From: Halieaceae bacterium
Lineage (GTDB): Bacteria > Pseudomonadota > Gammaproteobacteria > Pseudomonadales > Halieaceae
Assembly: GCA_003331685.1 (NCBI GenBank)
Contig: QOPK01000005.1
Location: forward strand, 1 to 29,714
DNA length: 29,714 bases
Direction: 5' to 3'
The number at the start of each line of letters is the position of its first letter. Within the stretch, counting starts at the first letter, position 1. The position numbers were made by a program, and so were the translations under genes. The notes under the pieces were generated by a model, which was not told where the DNA came from, searched no databases, and was given only the letters and a program-made list of their open reading frames with translations. Positions 1-6,472 of this stretch are shown here, piece by piece.

Positions 1-1
1 C

Positions 2-229
2 CAAAGAGTCGTGCCCAATCTGAGGAGAATCGGTTTGCTCACTGACGCGGTGCGCCCTCGATTTGAGGAGCTGGGTATTCTTGACTACGAATCGATGGCC
101 GATGACGGTGATATCGACTGGGCCAAGCTGGAGCGACCGCTCGACACCTCAGAGGCGCAGAGTCATGAGCAAAGCATGTTGGCAGCGTTTCACGAGGCTT
201 TTGAAGCTGAACAGGCAGTGGCGGGTTAA
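2..229 (+). CDS. C-terminal end of an unrecognised protein (partial)
   Basis: An open frame enters from the left edge and stops with TAA at 227-229. An in-frame GTG at 11 exists, but the frame stays open to the window edge, so this is most likely the 3' end of a longer gene. The visible tail is acidic, with a stretch rich in Asp, Glu and Trp and a C-terminal Ala/Glu helix. I do not recognise it securely. The Arg-Arg-x-Gly-Leu-Leu-Thr stretch faintly recalls C-termini of ferritin-like diiron oxygenases, but that is memory-based and weak. It lies 84 bp upstream of the ferredoxin gene on the same strand, so it could belong to the same oxygenase operon. Confidence 0.5.
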   Translation, partial: QRVVPNLRRIGLLTDAVRPRFEELGILDYESMADDGDIDWAKLERPLDTSEAQSHEQSMLAAFHEAFEAEQAVAG

Positions 230-313
230 GTGCGGCGGTGATAGCCTCACGCCGGCAAGATGCAGTATGGCGGAACGCCTGGCGTCAATTAATAGAGAGG
301 GAAAGAGCGGTCC

Positions 314-628
314 ATGACGGTAATCACGTTTATTCAGCATGATGGGTCGGAGCGAATGGTCGACGGTGACGTAGGTTTGTCTTTGATGGAGACTGCGCTT
401 AAGCACGACGTGCCGGGGATTGATGCGGACTGCGGGGGAGGTGCCATTTGCGGCACCTGTCACTGTTTTGTCGAGATCTCGGGCGCTATACCTGCGCCTG
501 ACTCACAAGAAACTGCGATGCTGGGGCTCAGACCTGATCGGGCAGACAATTCTCGACTGGCCTGCCAAATCGTGGTGTCAGAAGGTATGGCGGACATTAC
601 GGTGCGGTTGCCTGAGTTTCAAATGTAG
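314..628 (+). CDS. 2Fe-2S ferredoxin, adrenodoxin/P450-partner type
   Basis: This 104-residue protein has the cluster-binding pattern of vertebrate/bacterial-type [2Fe-2S] ferredoxins: Cys40, Cys46 and Cys49 in a Gly-rich loop (CGGGAICGTC), and Cys84 in the LAC motif. Length and spacing fit adrenodoxin/putidaredoxin-like proteins, which pass electrons from an NAD(P)H ferredoxin reductase to a cytochrome P450. A purine-rich ribosome-binding stretch (GAGAGGGAAAG) precedes the ATG. The CYP153-like P450 begins 49 bp downstream on the same strand, and pairs of this kind are common in CYP153 operons, so it is very probably its redox partner. No ferredoxin reductase is visible in the window. Confidence 0.93.
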   Translation: MTVITFIQHDGSERMVDGDVGLSLMETALKHDVPGIDADCGGGAICGTCHCFVEISGAIPAPDSQETAMLGLRPDRADNSRLACQIVVSEGMADITVRLPEFQM

Positions 629-677
629 TGCAAACGGCTTAAGAAGTCATCGATAGGATATCGGAAAGGCTCACAAT

Positions 678-1937
678 ATGAATATGCCAGCGGGTGTTTC
701 AACACCAGATTATCGTGCAATGCCGCTCGAGACTCTGGATGTTTCTGACCCACGCATGTTCCAGTACGACTATTGGCACGAACTTTTTGCTCGACTCCGA
801 GAGGAATGCCCGGTCCACTATCAGCCCGACAGTCCCGCGGGCCCTTTCTGGTCCATCACCCGATACGAGGACATCGTTGCAATCGAGCGCGATACCGAAA
901 CTTTTTCTTCGGAGCCCTCTATCGCGATTATCGATCCCGAACCGGACATGATTCTGAGGATGTTCATTGCGATGGACCCCCCGGAGCATGATGATCAACG
1001 CCGGGCAGTTCATCACGTGGTGGCGCCGCGCAATCTTCAGGAGTTTGAGACGCTGATCCGCGAACGCACCATCGAAGTGCTGGATTCGCTCCCGGAAAAT
1101 GAGCCATTCGACTGGGTCAAGCTCGTCAGCCGAGACCTCACAACAAAAATGCTGGCCACGCTGTTTGATTTTCCATGGGAGGAGCGCAATAAGCTTACAG
1201 AATGGTCAGACATGTTTACCTCCGACGTCCGAATCACCGCCGGTGAAGGGTCGACCCGCGAGGTCATCATTGAGCACATCACCGCGTGCCTGCAGCGTTT
1301 CACTGAGCTGTGGCACGAACGCAAAGGTGACGGTAAAGAGGCGTTTGACCTCATTCGCATGCTTCAGGCTGATCCCAATACCGAAAACATGGTGGATGAC
1401 CCGCTGACCTACATGGGCAACATCATGCTCTTGATTGTGGGGGGTAATGACACGACCCGTAACTCTATGTCGGGCGGCGTGGTGTTCCTGAATCAGTTCC
1501 CGGATGAAATGGCCAAGGTGCGGCAGAATCCGGATCTCATACCGTCGATGGTCTCTGAGATCATTCGTTATCAGACACCGTTACCTCATATGCGCCGCAC
1601 CACGACTCGTGATGTAGAGCTCAATGGTCAAAAAATCGCGAAAGGCGAAAAAGTGGTGCTCTGGTTTGTATCGGGCAATTACGATGATGCGGTGATTGAG
1701 CGGCCAAATGACTTTTGGATTGACCGTCCGAGTGTGCGCAACCACCTTTCCTTCGGTGCCGGTATTCACCGCTGCATGGGCAATCGATTGGCAGAGATGC
1801 AACTGCGCATCCTATGGGAAGAAGCATTGCAGCGCTTTGAAACCATAGAGGTCGTCGGTGAGCCAAAGCGTACCTGCAATCTTTTCATCAGAGGGTTTAC
1901 CGAGCTGCCGGTCAAGGTCACGCGATTTCAGTCCTGA
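678..1937 (+). CDS. cytochrome P450, CYP153-like alkane/fatty-acid hydroxylase
   Basis: This is a 419-residue soluble bacterial P450. The heme-ligand loop FGAGIHRCMG carries the thiolate Cys366. The I-helix oxygen-activating motif is GGNDTT at about 255-260, and a K-helix ExxR is present in SEIIRYQTP. The stretches VGGNDTTRNSM, PHMRRT and CMGNRLAEMQLRILWEE are those I associate with CYP153, a family of terminal hydroxylases acting on medium-chain alkanes, alcohols or fatty acids. The family call is by recognition, not alignment. A GGAAAGG ribosome-binding site lies 8 nt before the ATG. The upstream ferredoxin is the likely electron donor. The stop codon lies within a perfect 14-bp palindrome. 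Confidence 0.92.
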   Translation: MNMPAGVSTPDYRAMPLETLDVSDPRMFQYDYWHELFARLREECPVHYQPDSPAGPFWSITRYEDIVAIERDTETFSSEPSIAIIDPEPDMILRMFIAMDPPEHDDQRRAVHHVVAPRNLQEFETLIRERTIEVLDSLPENEPFDWVKLVSRDLTTKMLATLFDFPWEERNKLTEWSDMFTSDVRITAGEGSTREVIIEHITACLQRFTELWHERKGDGKEAFDLIRMLQADPNTENMVDDPLTYMGNIMLLIVGGNDTTRNSMSGGVVFLNQFPDEMAKVRQNPDLIPSMVSEIIRYQTPLPHMRRTTTRDVELNGQKIAKGEKVVLWFVSGNYDDAVIERPNDFWIDRPSVRNHLSFGAGIHRCMGNRLAEMQLRILWEEALQRFETIEVVGEPKRTCNLFIRGFTELPVKVTRFQS

Positions 1938-1993
1938 GCCGGCTCAGATTTCCCTAGTAAAGAAAAAGCCTGAAGGACCGGCTCGCAGAGCCG
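1934..1993. repeat. pair of related inverted repeats after the CYP153 gene
   Basis: CTGAGCCGGCTCAG at 1934-1947 is a perfect palindrome that includes the P450 stop codon. A second element at 1979-1993 is CGGCTC-gca-GAGCCG, a 6-bp stem with a 3-nt loop. The two share the GGCTC/GAGCC core and could also pair with each other. No T-run follows either, so a standard Rho-independent terminator is not supported. A role in mRNA 3'-end stability or Rho-linked termination is inference. Confidence 0.4.
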
Positions 1994-2020
1994 CTCAGCC
2001 GCTAGTATGACACCTCAATT

Positions 2021-2785
2021 GTGACCGCATCATCTGTCAGTCGATCTTTGATTGCTGCCGGTATCGATGGGTGTCGGAGTGGGTGGGTTTGCGCTGGCTG
2101 GGATGGTGAGGACTGGTCTTTGGATTGTCTGCCGACCCTAGATTCGATCATGCCGCTGCTGGCGCCGCAGGCAACCGTCTGTGTCGACATCCCCATAGGA
2201 CTCTCTAGCGACGGATTTCGTGCCTGCGACCGCGCTGCGAGGCAGTTACTCGGCAAGCGCAGGAGTAGCGTGTTTCCCGTGCCGCCAAGATTGGCGCTGT
2301 CACCCCTGTCTTATGAGGAGCTTAATCTCGCGAGTAAGGGGCAATGTGGCAAGGGCATCAGCAAGCAGGCGTTTTATCTTTTGCCCAAGATCCGGGAGGC
2401 CGAGGCGCTCTTGCGTTCACCCAGCAGCGATGGCTTGGACTGGCTGGAAACACATCCGGAACTTTGTTTTAGCAGCTTTAATGGGGCCGTGCCGATGGAA
2501 GACAATAAGAAGACCGAGGCTGGGTTTCGCGAGCGCACAATTGTTTTGGCTCGTCATATACCGGCTCGAACCATTGACCGGCTGCTCCGGAGCTTGATGG
2601 CGTCAGTGCCGCGTGCGCAGTGTGCGAGGGACGATATGTTAGATGCGCTAGTCTGTGGTGTTGTAGCGCGCCTTGATGCCTCAGGGCGGGGCTGCCTGCC
2701 GCTGGGCAAGCAGGACTTTGATGAAGTAGGGCTGCCCATGCGCATTTGTTATCCAATACCCACCGCTTTCCACAGGAATAAGTAG
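2021..2785 (+). CDS. DUF429 family protein (predicted RNase H-fold nuclease)
   Basis: This 254-residue protein has the conserved acidic positions of the DUF429 family, which is predicted to have an RNase H-like fold. Near the N-terminus is GIDGCRSGWV with Asp16, then CVDIPIG with Asp56, then ETHPELCF (Glu143, His145, Glu147), and near the C-terminus DDMLDALVC (Asp204, Asp205, Asp208). These would form a metal-binding active site. The substrate is unknown for the family. The start is GTG at 2021 with no clear ribosome-binding site, so the exact start is uncertain, but the first conserved motif lies close behind it. The stop shares one base with the start of the PepSY gene, which points to cotranscription. 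Confidence 0.85.
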   Translation: MTASSVSRSLIAAGIDGCRSGWVCAGWDGEDWSLDCLPTLDSIMPLLAPQATVCVDIPIGLSSDGFRACDRAARQLLGKRRSSVFPVPPRLALSPLSYEELNLASKGQCGKGISKQAFYLLPKIREAEALLRSPSSDGLDWLETHPELCFSSFNGAVPMEDNKKTEAGFRERTIVLARHIPARTIDRLLRSLMASVPRAQCARDDMLDALVCGVVARLDASGRGCLPLGKQDFDEVGLPMRICYPIPTAFHRNK

Positions 2786-3486
2786 TGACTGAGATACCTA
2801 ACAATCATCCGCTGAGAAGGCAGCGCCGGCTGAGGCAATGGCATCGTCTTGTCGCGCTGGTGACGTCGTGTCAGCTGTTGCTCTGGACCCTGAGCGGCCT
2901 GTATTTCGCATTCATTGATATCGATTATGTGCGTGGCCACCAGTTCAAGCGGAGTAGCCCACCGGCTCAGCTGGACTTGTCGCAGTTGAAGGCAGGATTG
3001 GTATCGGCCAACAAGGTCGTGATTCAGGAGCGCCTTGCTGGCGAGCTCATAGTCGGTGTGCAGACAGATGACGGAGTACAATGGCTGGATGAGCAGGGAG
3101 CGCCGATCGCTGCGCTCTCTGGCGAGCAAGCGTTAAGACTGGGCGCTGAAAGGACGGTGATCAAGCCTGATCGATTTGAGAGGGTCGACACTGACGTGCC
3201 TGGCAGTGAGTATCGGGGCGCGCCCTTGCCGCTGTGGCGACTGTGGAGAGCAGAAGATCCTGACCGAGTCGCCTACGTTGATGTCATGTCGGGTGAAGTG
3301 ACAGTGGTGCGCCACGACGCGTGGCGCTGGTGGGACTTCTTATGGTCGCTACACATCATGAGCTACGAGGATCGGGATACGATCGGGACGTGGCTGCTCA
3401 GGATTTTCTCATTGCTAGCGCTGGCAACCGCGGTGTTGGGATTGTGGTTGTTCCTCCACACCCGCGGCCGCCGGACTTCTCAATAG
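2785..3486 (+). CDS. PepSY-type membrane protein
   Basis: This is a 233-residue membrane protein. An N-terminal basic segment (RRQRRLRQWHR) leads into a first transmembrane helix at about 21-43. A soluble, presumably periplasmic region with PepSY-like character covers about 50-175 (including VAYVDVMSGEVTVV). A WRWWDFLWSLHIM stretch then precedes a second helix at about 204-227. The HR-(TM)-SGLYF and W-x-LHIM patterns match PepSY-associated membrane proteins, which occur near iron or copper uptake and reductase genes. The start is GTG, overlapping the preceding stop TAG by one base. The 3' end overlaps the convergent MerT-like gene by 7 bp. Lying back-to-back with a metal operon suggests a metal-related role, but this is inference. 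Confidence 0.8.
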   Translation: MTEIPNNHPLRRQRRLRQWHRLVALVTSCQLLLWTLSGLYFAFIDIDYVRGHQFKRSSPPAQLDLSQLKAGLVSANKVVIQERLAGELIVGVQTDDGVQWLDEQGAPIAALSGEQALRLGAERTVIKPDRFERVDTDVPGSEYRGAPLPLWRLWRAEDPDRVAYVDVMSGEVTVVRHDAWRWWDFLWSLHIMSYEDRDTIGTWLLRIFSLLALATAVLGLWLFLHTRGRRTSQ

Positions 3487-3860
3487 AATACGCGCACCCA
3501 GATGTAAGCGAAGAACAGGCCGGTAAGATACGTCGCCCAGGCACCTGACAGTAGCCAGACATTGAGCCGGCGCAGCCGGGCACAGGCAGCCGCTTTGATC
3601 GGGTCTATAGGGCAGGGCGCATGGCGCTGTTGCCACCATAGAAGGGTGCTGACAGTCATCAGTCCGCCCGATAGGACGAACAGAATGTCTTTGTGGGCTG
3701 ATAACCACATAATGCCCGGTATTGCTGTGGTGAGTCCCGCCATCACTGCGCCGGCGCCGATCGAAATGAGCAGTGCGGGCAGTGCGCAGCACAGTAGCGT
3801 CGAGGCGCTACCGAAAAGCGCCAGTGATGGTGCAATGCTGTCTCGCCAATCGCCCCTCAT
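3480..3860 (-). CDS. MerT-like small heavy-metal transport membrane protein
   Basis: This 126-residue hydrophobic protein has a vicinal cysteine pair, Cys24-Cys25, in the first transmembrane helix (STLLCCALPALL). Two further cysteines, Cys83 (APCPIDP) and Cys93, lie in a loop before the last helix. This layout is that of the mercuric transport protein MerT, where an in-membrane Cys-Cys accepts the ion from periplasmic MerP and passes it to a cytoplasmic cysteine pair. Three or four helices are visible. Its ATG overlaps the stop of the CxxC protein gene by 4 bp. The metal may be Cu(I) rather than Hg(II), because the operon's regulator is CsoR-like and no merR or merA is present. The transport direction is unknown. 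Confidence 0.75.
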   Translation of the reverse strand: MRGDWRDSIAPSLALFGSASTLLCCALPALLISIGAGAVMAGLTTAIPGIMWLSAHKDILFVLSGGLMTVSTLLWWQQRHAPCPIDPIKAAACARLRRLNVWLLSGAWATYLTGLFFAYIWVRVFY

Positions 3861-4330
3861 GTAGCGGTGCCAAGTGCCTCGTCACCGCGACGCACATCAG
3901 CGATCCGGTAGCCCGCCTGCACGGCAAGATCGGCAATCGTCTGATCACTCATGGAAGCGCCGGGAACCAGCACCAAGTTGAGTGCTTTGGTATCGAGGTC
4001 GACGTAGATCGCGGCGACTTCCTCTCGTTTGCTGAAGATCTTATTCATGGCCAGCGCGCAGAAGTCACAGACGACGCCCAAGACGTCTGCCACGATGGGT
4101 TCTCCGCCTTGTGCTAACGCAGAGTCTATGTCCTGGGTGCGGGTCAGGATGGGCCCATCAGTAGCGCCGTGCCCAGCGTCAGCAGCTTGGCCTGAGTCAG
4201 CCTCTTGGTGATCATGATGCTCATGCATGTCGTGTGTCGCATGGTCCTCGTGGTCGTACTCCTGCGCATTGGTAAACAGGCAGAGGCAAAGAGCTGTGAT
4301 CATGACCATGGTTTTTATCAGTAAGTTCAT
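3857..4330 (-). CDS. secreted His-rich metal-binding protein with CxxC (HMA/MerP-like) domain
   Basis: This 157-residue protein has a signal peptide (hydrophobic to about residue 20, probable cleavage after NA at 21-22). A His/Asp/Glu-rich segment at about 25-43 carries repeated HxxH-like spacings. A C-terminal domain at about 77-150 holds VCDFCALAMNKIF (Cys88, Cys91). The last part resembles a heavy-metal-associated fold, followed by a VDLD beta strand and a C-terminal AGYRI motif. The start is ATG at 4330, because AGAAGGAG lies just upstream; an upstream in-frame TTG at 4348 would place that site inside the gene. It is the likely periplasmic metal carrier feeding the MerT-like protein, as MerP does for MerT. 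That functional pairing is inference. Confidence 0.75.
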   Translation of the reverse strand: MNLLIKTMVMITALCLCLFTNAQEYDHEDHATHDMHEHHDHQEADSGQAADAGHGATDGPILTRTQDIDSALAQGGEPIVADVLGVVCDFCALAMNKIFSKREEVAAIYVDLDTKALNLVLVPGASMSDQTIADLAVQAGYRIADVRRGDEALGTAT

Positions 4331-4344
4331 CGCAACGCTCCTTC

Positions 4345-4992
4345 TCAAAAGCGGTAGGTGAAATTAAACAGCGGTTGATTGACGGTGAGGTTGTAGCCGG
4401 CTTCCACCAGCAGTGGTCCCTTGAAAAAGCGCACTAAGGGGGTCGCGGTCACCGAGTCCGGGTCGGAGGGGCGATGATCAATTTCCAGCATCAGCCAAGT
4501 GTGAAGGTCACCACTGGCACCCACATACGGCGCGAATCCGGTGCGGAATGCCTGCATGAACTGGCTGGCATAGTCGCCGGCCTCCAGATAGCGGTTCCGA
4601 TAGCCGACGAAAAGTGAGCGCGTCTCCCAGTCGGCCATCACGCCCCCGTAGATCGCCATCTGATCAGATCCCGGGTTGTCATTGATCCCGGAGGCAATCC
4701 CAAGACCTCCGTGGAAGTACAAATTGCCCTGATAATCCGCGCCAAACCACCGTTTAGCTAAAAAGGTGGGATGAGCGCTATGGATGGCAAAATCTGAGTC
4801 GCGATTAATCTCTGTTTTAATGCCTAATGACAGGCTCGGCGCCGGGGTGTAGTGCACCAGGGCCGAGCTCGATTGTCGATCCGACTCCTCTATCACGGTC
4901 CAGCCGCCCACATAGGAGACTGGACGACCAACTGCTGCCATGGTCGCCATACAGCCTAAAGTCAAGATGAGTGCCGACCGCACGGCTATCAC
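4345..4992 (-). CDS. outer-membrane beta-barrel protein of a metal operon
   Basis: This 215-residue protein has a signal peptide at about 1-20 and many alternating hydrophobic/aromatic stretches typical of amphipathic strands. Its terminal segment NFTYRF ends in Phe, the usual outer-membrane insertion signal. I do not recognise a named family. Its ATG overlaps the csoR stop as ATGA, so it is probably translationally coupled and under CsoR control. A small barrel in the same transcript as a secreted His-rich protein and a MerT-like protein suggests passage or sensing of a metal at the outer membrane, but no metal-binding motif is obvious in this protein. Confidence 0.7.
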   Translation of the reverse strand: MIAVRSALILTLGCMATMAAVGRPVSYVGGWTVIEESDRQSSSALVHYTPAPSLSLGIKTEINRDSDFAIHSAHPTFLAKRWFGADYQGNLYFHGGLGIASGINDNPGSDQMAIYGGVMADWETRSLFVGYRNRYLEAGDYASQFMQAFRTGFAPYVGASGDLHTWLMLEIDHRPSDPDSVTATPLVRFFKGPLLVEAGYNLTVNQPLFNFTYRF

Positions 4993-5264
4993 TTTTTCTT
5001 TCCTGTGAGGATGGAGACAAGTTCGGTCACCTTTTCCCTGCGCTCGCCTGTCTCGCCGGCTTCTAGAGCGTGTTGCACGCAGGTATCGACATGGTCATCG
5101 ATAATCAGTGTCTCCAGGCTGCTCAGAGCAGAGCGTGCGGCCTGGACCTGCCTTACCACGTCGATGCAGTATCGATCCTCGGTCACCATCTTGCGCACCG
5201 CCCTGATTTGGCCCTCTATGCGAGCCAGTCGAGCATCCGCCTTTCGCTGTGTTTTGTCTCTCAT
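4989..5264 (-). CDS. csoR: CsoR/RcnR-family metal-sensing repressor
   Basis: This 91-residue all-helical regulator of the DUF156/CsoR family has RLARIEGQIRAVRKM near the N-terminus. The Cu(I) ligand triad of CsoR is visible as Cys33 (RYC), His58 and Cys62 (DDHVDTC, an H-x3-C motif). RcnR-type Ni/Co sensors instead use additional N-terminal histidines, which are missing here. CsoR binds DNA as a tetramer and releases it when Cu(I) binds. Related sensors respond to sulfane sulfur or formaldehyde, so copper is likely but not certain. It is the first gene of the four-gene operon, and two matching inverted repeats lie 28-78 bp upstream of its start, consistent with autoregulation. Confidence 0.92.
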   Translation of the reverse strand: MRDKTQRKADARLARIEGQIRAVRKMVTEDRYCIDVVRQVQAARSALSSLETLIIDDHVDTCVQHALEAGETGERREKVTELVSILTGKKK

Positions 5265-5291
5265 TCATCCTGTCCCTGATCGGCCGTCCAA

Positions 5292-5308
5292 ATACCCAGT
5301 GGGGGTAT
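5292..5308. promoter_or_regulatory. CsoR operator, downstream copy
   Basis: ATACCC-N5-GGGTAT with centre AGTGG. The arms and spacer length are identical to the 5326-5342 copy and the centres are 34 bp apart. It lies in the predicted leader between the transcription start and csoR, and could bind a second tetramer. Confidence 0.72.
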
Positions 5309-5322
5309 TAAGCGCTGAGCCC

Positions 5323-5350
5323 AGTATACCCCCAGAGGGTATATAAACAA
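5323..5350 (-). promoter_or_regulatory. predicted promoter of the csoR operon
   Basis: On the minus strand a -35-like TTGTTT (5350-5345) is followed after 16 bp by a -10-like TATACT (5328-5323). The spacer is almost entirely one CsoR-type operator. The expected start site is near 5316, about 50 bp before csoR. This is read by eye. The match of promoter spacing and operator position makes it more credible than either alone. Confidence 0.6.
5326..5342. promoter_or_regulatory. CsoR operator, promoter-spacer copy
   Basis: ATACCC-N5-GGGTAT with centre CCAGA. G-tract/C-tract inverted repeats flanked by TA are typical CsoR sites. This copy fills the spacer between the predicted -35 and -10, so bound repressor would block RNA polymerase. 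Confidence 0.75.
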
Positions 5351-5500
5351 ATGGCTGTCGGCGGACATCACCGTCTATGAACCCAGTTTCTGTCATCTTT
5401 GGCCCTGCACTGGCTGATCTGAGCACAGAAGTGATGGAGCCGATAGCTAATCCCCGAGGTGTTTTGGCGCGTATAGCGTGCTGAATCGAGGAGTTTTGGT

Positions 5501-6058
5501 ATGAAAGGGCATCCCGTTGCGTATTCGCGAAGCGTGATCACCGAACTGATGGTGCCGAGTTACACCAACTTTGGTGGCAAGGTGCACGGCGGTACGTTGA
5601 TGTCGTTGATGGATAAGTTGGCTTATGTCTGCGCCAGCAAGCACGCCGGTAACTACTGCGTTACCGTTTCAGTCGATAACGTTCAGTTTCTCCGACCGGT
5701 GGAGGTGGGCGAAGTGGTATCGCTGATGGGGTCGATCAATTACGTCGGTAAAAAATCGCTCGTCGTGGGAATCAAGGTGGTCGCCGAGAATTTGCAGGAG
5801 GGGGTAAGTAAGCACACGAATACCTGCTACTTCACTATGGTGGCAAAGGATGCAGACGGCTCCACGGCCGAAGTGCCGCCACTGATCCTTGAAAGCGAGG
5901 AGGATGTCCGCCGCTTTTGTAGCGCACTACAGCGGCGCCGAATCCGGGAGGAGGGTGTGGCGTTTATGACCGATTACAAGTCATCGTTCACGGATCACCA
6001 TGCCGTTGCCGATCTTCTCTCGGATGAGCGGTGTGTCTTGTCGATTAGCGCTTCCTGA
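5501..6058 (+). CDS. acyl-CoA thioesterase, hotdog fold (YciA/ACOT type)
   Basis: This 185-residue hotdog thioesterase has the signature of the acyl-CoA hydrolase (YciA/cytosolic ACOT) family: Asn23-x-Gly-Gly, HGG at 29-31 and Asp38 on the hotdog helix, followed by VSVDNVQFLRPV. It would hydrolyse acyl-CoA to free acid and CoA in the cytoplasm. AGGAG lies about 8 nt before the ATG. The last 30 or so residues (from about VAFMTDYK) extend beyond the usual core and look unrelated to the family. It is transcribed divergently from the csoR operon. The substrate chain length cannot be told from the sequence. Confidence 0.88.
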   Translation: MKGHPVAYSRSVITELMVPSYTNFGGKVHGGTLMSLMDKLAYVCASKHAGNYCVTVSVDNVQFLRPVEVGEVVSLMGSINYVGKKSLVVGIKVVAENLQEGVSKHTNTCYFTMVAKDADGSTAEVPPLILESEEDVRRFCSALQRRRIREEGVAFMTDYKSSFTDHHAVADLLSDERCVLSISAS

Positions 6059-6472
6059 GTCTCATAACTGCGCGTCGGTCACCCGAGTGGCGATCGAGAC
6101 ATTTTCCGAAGTTCACCAGAAAGCGACCGCGCTACTAGACGAGCGGCACCTTGATTTGTGTCTCAACGGCGAGAATCGTCTGAAGAATTGCCAACGCTGG
6201 AGGTCTCGTTACACTCTGTGGCAATTTCTTGGTGCGATGCGCCCTGTCGCAATGGGTCTCGGTGACACGCGCTAAGACGATACCAGTCTGACCGGGCCGG
6301 TGGATCTTGAGGGCGCTAAGGTGGGGCAGATGGCAGATGTATTACCCGGCGGAGTGCTTCTCTGCTGTGGGCGAGCTGGTGTAAATTTTTGAAGCTGGGC
6401 CGGCCCAACTGAATCTGACAAATGTTTAAATAGCCCGATGACAATAACAATTATCAATTCAGGGACCGGAAC
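6059..6472. other. 414-bp intergenic region upstream of the ATP-grasp operon
   Basis: No convincing gene is present. A plus-strand reading frame is open to a stop at 6275 (from GTG 6087 about 62 residues), but it has no ribosome-binding site and no recognisable family. Just upstream of the ATP-grasp gene the sequence becomes AT-rich (about 6380-6460). It contains CTGACA at 6415-6420, which matches a -35 box at five of six bases, and GACAAT at 6440-6445, but the 19-bp spacing is poor. A GC palindrome at 6393-6410 precedes these and could be an operator. Confidence 0.4.
6393..6410. repeat. GC-rich palindrome upstream of the ATP-grasp operon
   Basis: TGGGCCGGCCCA at 6396-6407 is a perfect 12-bp palindrome. 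Extending it gives an 18-bp symmetric element with one mismatch pair. It sits about 63 bp before the ATG of the ATP-grasp gene, just upstream of a -35-like CTGACA. An activator or repressor site is possible but inferred from position only. Confidence 0.4.

Noticed and set aside
5377..5484. 35-codon frame between the csoR promoter and the thioesterase
   Set aside because: No ribosome-binding site or recognisable sequence; too short to support.
6000..6275. Small plus-strand gene after the thioesterase
   Set aside because: It begins inside the thioesterase in another phase, has no ribosome-binding site and no recognised family. Mentioned only as an open question.
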